From assembly GCA_944331885.1 (NCBI GenBank), contig CALVJF010000020.1, positions 1 through 9,932 on the forward strand: DNA of 9,932 nucleotides. Direction: 5' to 3'. The DNA comes from an uncultured Bacilli bacterium. GTDB taxonomy: Bacteria; Bacillota_I; Bacilli_A; RF39; UBA660. Of this stretch, positions 1-4,803 are shown piece by piece (the stretch's first letter is position 1; each line of letters starts with the position of its first letter). The translations under genes and the position numbers were made by a program. Below the pieces are notes generated by a model that did not search any database, was not told the DNA's origin, and saw only the letters and a program-made list of their open reading frames with translations.

Positions 1-424
1 TATTAACTAAATTATCTATCAAAGCTTCTTTTGATATTTCAACAATATTTCCATAATTAATAGCATCAAATGAAATTGATAAACCTTCATTTTTTGTAAC
101 AACCATATTGAATTCTCTTATCTTAACGTTCAAATTGGTTGAAAACCATGCATAAGTAGAAACAATTAATAAAATACCAAAAATAATAATTAATATAATA
201 GTAACTTTTTTATTAAATTTATGTAAATTATTAGTAACTTCATTACTCTTTGTAGATTTCTTTTTAGCATTGTTTTTAACTTTACCACTTAAGTTATTTT
301 TTTTACTAATTATGTTTGCTTTTGAATTAACATTTTTCTTTTTTTTAATTTTACTATTTTTAGAATCCACAGCATTATTATTGCCAAAAACTGTTGCTTT
401 TGGCTTTGCTTCATTTTTTGGCAT
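1..424 (-). CDS. SipW-type (TYAWF) surface protein with Lys-rich cytosolic tail, 3' part outside window
   Basis: The frame is open from an ATG at 424 to the window edge (141 codons seen, no stop). The start is set by GAGGTGA about 5 nt upstream. Residues 1-73 are polar and very basic, with 21 lysines, a KKKK run at 27-30 and no hydrophobic stretch. Residues 74-88 are a short membrane segment that ends in IVSTYAWF (87-94). The following stretch (about 95-136) can be aligned by eye with the 414-aa protein encoded at 1965-3209: NEGLSISFDAINYG and EISKEAL here match TESLALSLDGEAF and TISKENL there. This is therefore a third, more divergent member of the same family, last in the visible operon. 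The long cationic tail is absent from the two other members and would lie in the cytoplasm. The protein is probably exported and either processed at the SipW-type motif or left anchored. No function is assigned. Confidence 0.85.
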   Translation of the reverse strand, partial: MPKNEAKPKATVFGNNNAVDSKNSKIKKKKNVNSKANIISKKNNLSGKVKNNAKKKSTKSNEVTNNLHKFNKKVTIILIIIFGILLIVSTYAWFSTNLNVKIREFNMVVTKNEGLSISFDAINYGNIVEISKEALIDNLVN

Positions 425-444
425 ATAATCACCTCATAGATATA

Positions 445-481
445 AATAAAGAGTAATCAATAATCATAATTACTCTTTATT
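445..481 (-). repeat. Intergenic hairpin, perfect 13-bp arms
   Basis: The arms AATAAAGAGTAAT (445-457) and ATTACTCTTTATT (469-481) are perfect reverse complements around an 11-nt loop. The hairpin lies 21 bp upstream of the start codon of the gene at 1-424. On the minus transcript it is followed by TATATC rather than a clean T-run, so it may attenuate or stabilise mRNA rather than fully terminate. Confidence 0.6.
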
Positions 482-492
482 CATCATAACTA

Positions 493-520
493 TTAATTAA
501 TGATAAGAGTCATTAATTAA
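493..520 (-). repeat. Intergenic hairpin, perfect 11-bp arms
   Basis: TTAATTAATGA (493-503) pairs with TCATTAATTAA (510-520) around a 6-nt loop. It is 12 bp beyond the stop codon of the 451-aa gene and is the first of two tandem stem-loops in the 107-bp gap before the next gene. The arms are almost pure A/T apart from one G-C pair, so the fold is weaker than its length suggests. Confidence 0.5.
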
Positions 521-531
521 ATTTTCAAATT

Positions 532-1887
532 TTAAGCACCAGCTGTTGGTGTAATATCTGTACTTGGACCATCATATCCAGGGAAATCAGTTTCTTCAAA
601 TCTCTCTTTAGTGAATCCAAAATTAACAGAAACTTTTAAACCTAATTGAGCAAAATCATAGTTATCAATGTCTTGTCCTTCAATCCAAATATATACTCTT
701 AATTTAGTAATACTATTTGGAGCTAAAGACATAAATTCAGGACGATTTTCTCCAGTTAATTTTTTCATTGTATCAGTGAAGTAAGGGAAATTTACAAGCT
801 TATAATCACCTGCATCAAATTCCTCGCCAGCAAGTGCAGTAGAATAAACACTGTAATCAGTTACATTACCAGCAAAACCATTGTAAGCAGCTCCATCGTA
901 TCCATCAACATGATCTTCTACAATAATATCTCTACTAACAGCATAAGTTGGATAAGCAGTACCGTTACTTACTGTTCCACATGCTTCATCACCATATGCA
1001 TCGTCATTAATATCTACGGCAGTACCAAATCCAGTACCTTCAGCTATACGTTTTTTACAAGCTTTATTATAATATTTAATTGCGTTATCAACGTGAGCAG
1101 TATCATTTGGTTCCCAAATTTGAGCATTACGGCAAATTCCAGTTACCTTAGCTACTCCTTCAGCTTTATCTGCACAAGTAATGCCAGTAATAGCCTTAAT
1201 TTCTTCAGCATAAGTTGGAGAATCAACATCAGAACCAGTTGTTGCAACAACTCTACCTAATTGCACAAAAGCAACTCTAACTGAATTTTCAATTCCTGAA
1301 CCAACTTTACCACCAGTAGCAGAAACAGTCACAGCTGAATTAGTATTCAAATAAATTGCTTCTTCATTTCTAGGTTCATTTTGTTCATAATATTCTTCTC
1401 CAGAAATATTTTTGATAAATAAGTCGAAAGCAACGTATCCTTTACCTTCTTTATATTCACCGCTAGATTCAACGGTTTCGGTATGATTATTAACTCGACT
1501 AGCTAATAGTCTATAACCACCTTTTGTAGCAGTAAAACTTCCTTTTTCATACAGCTTCATTCTTGAAGTAGTTTCATCCATATCACCAATTGATGATAAA
1601 GGTATTAATCCGCTATTACCATCATCAGGCGTATTTGCCCAAGTATTAGCATTACCATCGTATGATTGAGCTTTAGCGGCATCCAAAGTATAAGACCAGT
1701 CTTTACCATTCATTGAAAGGAATAATCCTTCAGTAGTTGCAATATCAATATCAAATGAATCAACAGTAACTTTTTTCATACCAATAAACCATGCATAAGT
1801 AGATACTGTTAGCAAAATTCCTACAAGACAACAAATAGCGACTAAGTTTCTTACTTTTTTACTATGTTTCAAATTTCTTTTTGCCAT
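532..1887 (-). CDS. TYAWF (SipW-type signal) surface protein, TasA/camelysin-like, paralogue B
   Basis: This 451-aa exported protein begins with a basic tip (MAKRNLKHSKKVRN) and a hydrophobic segment at about 15-28. The SipW-type signal motif STYAWF follows at 29-34. In the SipW/TasA families this motif directs cleavage by a dedicated signal peptidase. The mature part is acidic and rich in Gly, Asn, Thr and Tyr, without catalytic motifs, which suggests a structural surface role. Four cysteines (C238, C252, C277, C303) are conserved in the upstream paralogue and could form two disulfides. They flank an AQIWEPNDTxHV block. The C-terminus carries VYIWIEGQD (398-406) and a predicted beta segment, VSVNFGF. 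The start is supported by AGGAGG 6 nt upstream and by residue-for-residue alignment of the N-terminus with the paralogue. The base composition is visibly less A+T-rich than the metabolic genes, as expected of a highly expressed gene. The fibre role is inference. Confidence 0.85.
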   Translation of the reverse strand: MAKRNLKHSKKVRNLVAICCLVGILLTVSTYAWFIGMKKVTVDSFDIDIATTEGLFLSMNGKDWSYTLDAAKAQSYDGNANTWANTPDDGNSGLIPLSSIGDMDETTSRMKLYEKGSFTATKGGYRLLASRVNNHTETVESSGEYKEGKGYVAFDLFIKNISGEEYYEQNEPRNEEAIYLNTNSAVTVSATGGKVGSGIENSVRVAFVQLGRVVATTGSDVDSPTYAEEIKAITGITCADKAEGVAKVTGICRNAQIWEPNDTAHVDNAIKYYNKACKKRIAEGTGFGTAVDINDDAYGDEACGTVSNGTAYPTYAVSRDIIVEDHVDGYDGAAYNGFAGNVTDYSVYSTALAGEEFDAGDYKLVNFPYFTDTMKKLTGENRPEFMSLAPNSITKLRVYIWIEGQDIDNYDFAQLGLKVSVNFGFTKERFEETDFPGYDGPSTDITPTAGA

Positions 1888-1893
1888 TTTTAT

Positions 1894-1899
1894 CCTCCT
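1894..1899 (-). promoter_or_regulatory. Strong Shine-Dalgarno site of the 451-aa gene
   Basis: The minus strand reads AGGAGG 6 nt before the ATG at 1887. This is one of the best-matching ribosome-binding sites in the window and fits high expression of a structural protein. Confidence 0.75.
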
Positions 1900-1934
1900 A
1901 TAAATTTATAAAAACTAAAATGTACATTTTTAAG

Positions 1935-1955
1935 CTAAGGAGCAAAGCTCCTTAG
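1935..1955 (-). repeat. G+C-rich intergenic stem-loop between the two paralogues
   Basis: CTAAGGAGC (1935-1943) and GCTCCTTAG (1947-1955) form a perfect 9-bp stem with a 3-nt loop. An outer A/T stem of about 6 bp (ATTTTT near 1925-1931 with AAAAAT near 1958-1963) extends it after a small bulge. There is no T-run directly after it on the minus strand, so it is not a classical terminator. Its place right after the stop codon of the 414-aa gene suggests an mRNA-stabilising or processing element that tunes the ratio of the two proteins. Confidence 0.6.
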
Positions 1956-1964
1956 TCAAAAATC

Positions 1965-3209
1965 TTATTCTCCAGCAGTAGCAGGTCTCTTATCTAAACC
2001 TTCTGGTAATTCTGGATTATTATCATATTCAACATCTTCACCATAGAATCTTTGTTTAGTAAATCCAAATGATACAGATATTTTCTTTCCTAAAGAAGCA
2101 AAATCATAGTTATCTACGTCTTGTCCTTCAATCCAAATATATACTCTTACTTTAGTAATACTATTAGGAGCTAATCTCATAAATTCAGGGCGATCAGTTC
2201 CTCTTAAATCTTTCATAGAATCAGTAAAATAATCAAATTTCATTAATTTACCAGTTTGAGCAGAATCACTAATTGAACCAGTATAACCATTGTATTCTTC
2301 ACCATCATATACGTCTACGTTATCACTCCAATTAATTTCTCCACTAACTGCATAAGTTGGATATGCAGTACCATCAACTACATCACCACATGTATCAGCA
2401 GCACCATAAGATGATGATGATGTTACATCAGCGCCAGTTCTTTCTTTACAAGCTTTGTCATACCAATTAATTGCATTTGATACATGTTTAGTATCATTTG
2501 GTTCCCAGATTTGAGCATCTCTAGAACAAATACTAGTTACGCTTCCGCCACCAGCACAATTAATACCAGTAATTGTAGGTGTGTCAGTACCAATTTTTAC
2601 ACGACCAATTTGGGCAAATCCAACTCTTACAGAGTTTTCAATACCACTATTGCCTTTATTAGCACCAGCATCAGCAATAGTTACAGCTGATTCAGGAGTC
2701 AAATAAATTGCTTCTTCATTAGCTATATTAAAGTCTTGATAATATTCTTCGCCAGATATATTTCTAATAAATAAGTCAAATGCTACATAACCACGTGCTT
2801 CAGCATTGCCTTCATTATTAGCACGAGCAGCCATAACTCTATAACCACCCTCTGTAGCAGTAAAACTTCCTTTTTCATATAATATTAATCTTGATTTAGC
2901 AGAGTCAATTTTACCAACAGAAGACATTGGAACTAAACCTTCTCCGCCCCAACTGTTAGTATGTCCATCGTAACTAACTTCATCAAGATTTTCTTTTGAA
3001 ATAGTAATAGAATCACTAAACGCTTCACCATCTAATGAAAGTGCTAAACTTTCAGTAGTAGCGATTGAAACTTCAAAAGCCTTAACATTAACTTTTTTCA
3101 TACCAATAAACCATGCATAAGTTGAAACAGTTAAGATAATTGCACATAAACTACATGCAACAAGTAATTTTTTTACACGTTTTTCATGATTAGTATTTCT
3201 TTTTTTCAT
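1965..3209 (-). CDS. TYAWF (SipW-type signal) surface protein, TasA/camelysin-like, paralogue A
   Basis: With the ATG at 3209 the protein has 414 aa and begins MKKRNTNHEKRVKKLL. STYAWF then falls at residues 29-34, exactly as in the 451-aa paralogue downstream. An upstream in-frame TTG at 3239 would overlap the previous gene and lacks this alignment, so it was not used. AAGGAG and GAGGT lie 12 and 4 nt before the ATG. After the membrane segment the protein shares with its paralogue the YEKGSFTAT, YVAFDLFI.NISGEEYY, ENSVRV, AQIWEPNDT, GTAYPTYAVS and LAPNSITK blocks. It also shares the four cysteines (here C218, C228, C254, C274) and the C-terminal VYIWIEGQD (356-364). No enzymatic motif is seen. 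It is probably an abundant secreted or surface structural subunit. The two genes look like a tandem duplication, with the linkers and the C-terminal tail most diverged. Confidence 0.87.
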   Translation of the reverse strand: MKKRNTNHEKRVKKLLVACSLCAIILTVSTYAWFIGMKKVNVKAFEVSIATTESLALSLDGEAFSDSITISKENLDEVSYDGHTNSWGGEGLVPMSSVGKIDSAKSRLILYEKGSFTATEGGYRVMAARANNEGNAEARGYVAFDLFIRNISGEEYYQDFNIANEEAIYLTPESAVTIADAGANKGNSGIENSVRVGFAQIGRVKIGTDTPTITGINCAGGGSVTSICSRDAQIWEPNDTKHVSNAINWYDKACKERTGADVTSSSSYGAADTCGDVVDGTAYPTYAVSGEINWSDNVDVYDGEEYNGYTGSISDSAQTGKLMKFDYFTDSMKDLRGTDRPEFMRLAPNSITKVRVYIWIEGQDVDNYDFASLGKKISVSFGFTKQRFYGEDVEYDNNPELPEGLDKRPATAGE

Positions 3210-3228
3210 GTTTACCTCTTTCTCCTTC

Positions 3229-3924
3229 TTAATAATCAATATGTTCAGAATTAAAATTCATTTCAATTTTGAATTCGCCACCCAAAATATTATCGGTACA
3301 TTCTGGATCATTACCCTCTAGCCATAGTAGAATTGTATATCTATCAATATCTCCAGGCATAAAATTTTCTACAAAGCTACGAGCAACTATATTGTCACTT
3401 TCAAACGCAACAGTGTCTGGCTCTGGCTGACCATTAGCTGCCAATTTAGCATAAGTAACAGGCTCTCCATTTCGATAAATTCTAACTCGAACAGCATCAT
3501 CGACATTTTTAATCACATCTTTGATGACTACATCACTCCAATAATTAGCAACCATATTACCCATATTCTCAACATAAAATGTATAGGCCAAATAATTTTC
3601 CCCATTGTGGGAGCCTCCACCTAAATCATCAATATCATCAGGTATCCAATACTCTGAAACATTGTCAAATGATTCTGGCGATTGAGCCAACAATTCTGAC
3701 CTATATACTTTATATTCAGGATCATCGTATATGATTAACCCTTTATCGAAGTACAAATTTTTGTCTAGCGTAATGCTAAAACTACCACTATTATAAATAA
3801 TACCAATTACCATATACAAAGCAAGAAAAAGTAAGAGAATCAATAATAAAATAAATCTTAATCTTTTTTTCCAATTTTTTTCATGCTTAATTACATCGGT
3901 ATTAAGTTTAAGTTTATTTTTCAT
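3229..3924 (-). CDS. Single-pass membrane-anchored extracellular protein of the TYAWF operon
   Basis: This is the first gene of the surface operon (231 aa). A basic cytosolic tail (1-22) leads into a strong transmembrane helix at about 23-43 (FILLLILLLFLALYMVIGII), followed by an extracellular domain. The TYAWF motif of its neighbours is absent, and no lipobox is seen, so the helix is more likely an uncleaved anchor. The C-terminus has LLWLEGNDPECTD (199-211) followed by the beta-like segment FKIEMNF. This is the same W-x-E-G-x-D signature as in the other surface genes here. SD-like AAAGG lies 8 nt, and AAAGGAG 13 nt, before the ATG. The stop codon is 19 bp before the next start. A role as membrane anchor or base of a surface assembly is inferred from topology, shared signature and operon position. 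The exact family was not recognised. Confidence 0.8.
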   Translation of the reverse strand: MKNKLKLNTDVIKHEKNWKKRLRFILLLILLLFLALYMVIGIIYNSGSFSITLDKNLYFDKGLIIYDDPEYKVYRSELLAQSPESFDNVSEYWIPDDIDDLGGGSHNGENYLAYTFYVENMGNMVANYWSDVVIKDVIKNVDDAVRVRIYRNGEPVTYAKLAANGQPEPDTVAFESDNIVARSFVENFMPGDIDRYTILLWLEGNDPECTDNILGGEFKIEMNFNSEHIDY

Positions 3925-4009
3925 TTCCTATACCTTTCTCCTTTGGTACACAAACACATAGATGCTATTCAAACTACATCACTCTTGATACCCTCTATAA
4001 TATAAATTT

Positions 4010-4037
4010 ATTATAGCATACACACACACATTGTCAA
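4010..4037 (-). promoter_or_regulatory. Sigma-A-type promoter of the minus-strand surface operon
   Basis: The minus strand reads TTGACA (4037-4032), a 16-bp spacer, then TATAAT (4015-4010), preceded by an extended -10 TGC. Both hexamers match consensus. Transcription would start near 4003, giving a leader of about 80 nt before the ATG at 3924. The -10 lies inside a dyad: CTATAATA at 3995-4002 and TATTATAG at 4009-4016. Confidence 0.8.
4020..4030. repeat. (CA)n/(TG)n dinucleotide tract in promoter spacer
   Basis: Five and a half CA units occupy most of the 16-bp space between the -35 and -10 of the minus-strand promoter. A change of one unit would make the spacer 14 or 18 bp, so the tract could alter promoter strength. 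Confidence 0.75.
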
Positions 4038-4058
4038 TATAATTTGTCATAAATTGTC
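4031..4058. repeat. Three TTGTC direct repeats over the promoter -35
   Basis: TTGTC occurs at 4031-4035, 4044-4048 and 4054-4058, and the first overlaps the -35 of the minus promoter. The step between the second and third is 10 bp, about one helical turn. TGTCA recurs in both arms of the inverted repeat at 4081-4131. The set could be binding half-sites for a regulator. This is inference. Confidence 0.45.
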
Positions 4059-4080
4059 GAAATCATCTATTTACATCGTG

Positions 4081-4131
4081 TTAACAAAATATGACACTTT
4101 TGCAAAAGAAATACTTGTCATATTTTGTTAA
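4081..4131. promoter_or_regulatory. Perfect 16-bp inverted repeat with nested palindrome, probable operator
   Basis: TTAACAAAATATGACA (4081-4096) and TGTCATATTTTGTTAA (4116-4131) are exact reverse complements separated by 19 bp. The spacer contains the perfect 12-bp palindrome CTTTTGCAAAAG (4097-4108). The right arm covers the likely -35 of the plus-strand gene, and the left arm lies about 44 bp upstream of the minus-strand -35. An arrangement of this kind fits a dimeric or tetrameric regulator controlling both directions. The regulator is not in the window. Confidence 0.6.
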
Positions 4132-4144
4132 TCATATGTATAAT
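4115..4144 (+). promoter_or_regulatory. Promoter of the 207-aa secreted protein gene
   Basis: TTGTCA (4115-4120, one mismatch to TTGACA), an 18-bp spacer and TATAAT (4139-4144) precede the gene. The leader is short, with AAAGGG 8 nt before the ATG at 4180. The -35 overlaps the right arm of the inverted repeat. Confidence 0.7.
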
Positions 4145-4179
4145 AAAAGTGTAAAAAGGAATAAGAAAGGGTTATTAAT

Positions 4180-4803
4180 ATGAGTAGAAAGTTTAAAGTT
4201 TTATTAGTCATAATATCTTTATCACTTACTCTAAGTTTAATGAGCAATACATATTCTCGTTATGTAGCGGATACTACTAGTGACATTGAATTACAATTTG
4301 CTAATTGGCAAATATTAGTTAACGAAAATGACATAACCAACAATTCTGTTTCATCAATTAATATAGTCCCAATTCTTGAAGAAAATAATAACATAGCAAC
4401 TAACTCAATAGCGCCAACTTCAAAAGGCTATTTTGATATAGAGATAGATCCAAGCAATGTTGAAGTATCATTTGATTATCAAATTAATTTTGAATTATTA
4501 AATGACAACATGCCAGATTTATTAATTTCTAAATATGCAATATTAGATTCCAACTATGTTGAAGGCGATTCTTTAACTACAATTCCTATTACAGATAATC
4601 AAATAAATAATCTTTTAACATACGACAATAGTACTGAAAATTTTAGATTTGAACCATTTAAAGTACGTATTTACTTTGAATGGTATGAGGGTCAAGACGA
4701 AAACATGAATGATGAAGCTGATACCCAAATTGGAAATGAAGCTGCAACAAATGATACAAAATTACAAATAAAAACAACAATAGCCTTCTCTCAAATAATT
4801 TAA
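4180..4803 (+). CDS. Secreted SipW-type-signal protein (TYSRYV motif), TasA/camelysin-like
   Basis: This 207-aa protein is the only plus-strand gene. It has a basic tip (MSRKFK), a hydrophobic core (7-22) and the motif TYSRYVADTTSD (24-35), followed by IELQFANWQILVN. The layout resembles SipW-dependent signal peptides, with TYSRYV replacing TYAWF. The mature domain has alternating polar and hydrophobic strands, no cysteine and no catalytic motif. The segment RIYFEWYEGQD (163-173) and the terminal TTIAF segment match the C-terminal signature shared by the minus-strand surface proteins. This links the two transcription units functionally. AAAGGG 8 nt upstream supports the start. The divergent promoters and shared inverted repeat suggest co-regulation or alternation with the minus operon. 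The 3' end overlaps the convergent O-antigen-ligase-like gene by 4 bp. A role as a minor or major surface-fibre subunit is inferred. Confidence 0.85.
   Translation: MSRKFKVLLVIISLSLTLSLMSNTYSRYVADTTSDIELQFANWQILVNENDITNNSVSSINIVPILEENNNIATNSIAPTSKGYFDIEIDPSNVEVSFDYQINFELLNDNMPDLLISKYAILDSNYVEGDSLTTIPITDNQINNLLTYDNSTENFRFEPFKVRIYFEWYEGQDENMNDEADTQIGNEAATNDTKLQIKTTIAFSQII

Noticed and set aside
910..1260. Open plus-strand frame of 116 codons antisense to the 451-aa gene
   Set aside because: It is made almost only of Ser, Thr, Ile, Asn and Phe, has no ribosome-binding site and lies fully opposite a well-supported gene. It is a by-product of the codon use of that gene.
1898..1927. Nine-codon leader ORF whose TAG overlaps the Shine-Dalgarno site of the 451-aa gene
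   Set aside because: No ribosome-binding site lies at a usable distance and such short frames are common in A/T-rich DNA. It would need conservation to be credible.
3210..3239. Upstream TTG start for the 414-aa gene
   Set aside because: It would add ten residues (beginning MIIKKEKEV), overlap the preceding gene and place the Shine-Dalgarno site inside the coding region. The ATG at 3209 aligns exactly with the paralogue.
4081..4131. Inverted repeat as IS ends or an invertible promoter segment
   Set aside because: The spacer is only 19 bp, no transposase or recombinase is in view and no target duplication was seen. An operator is the simpler reading.
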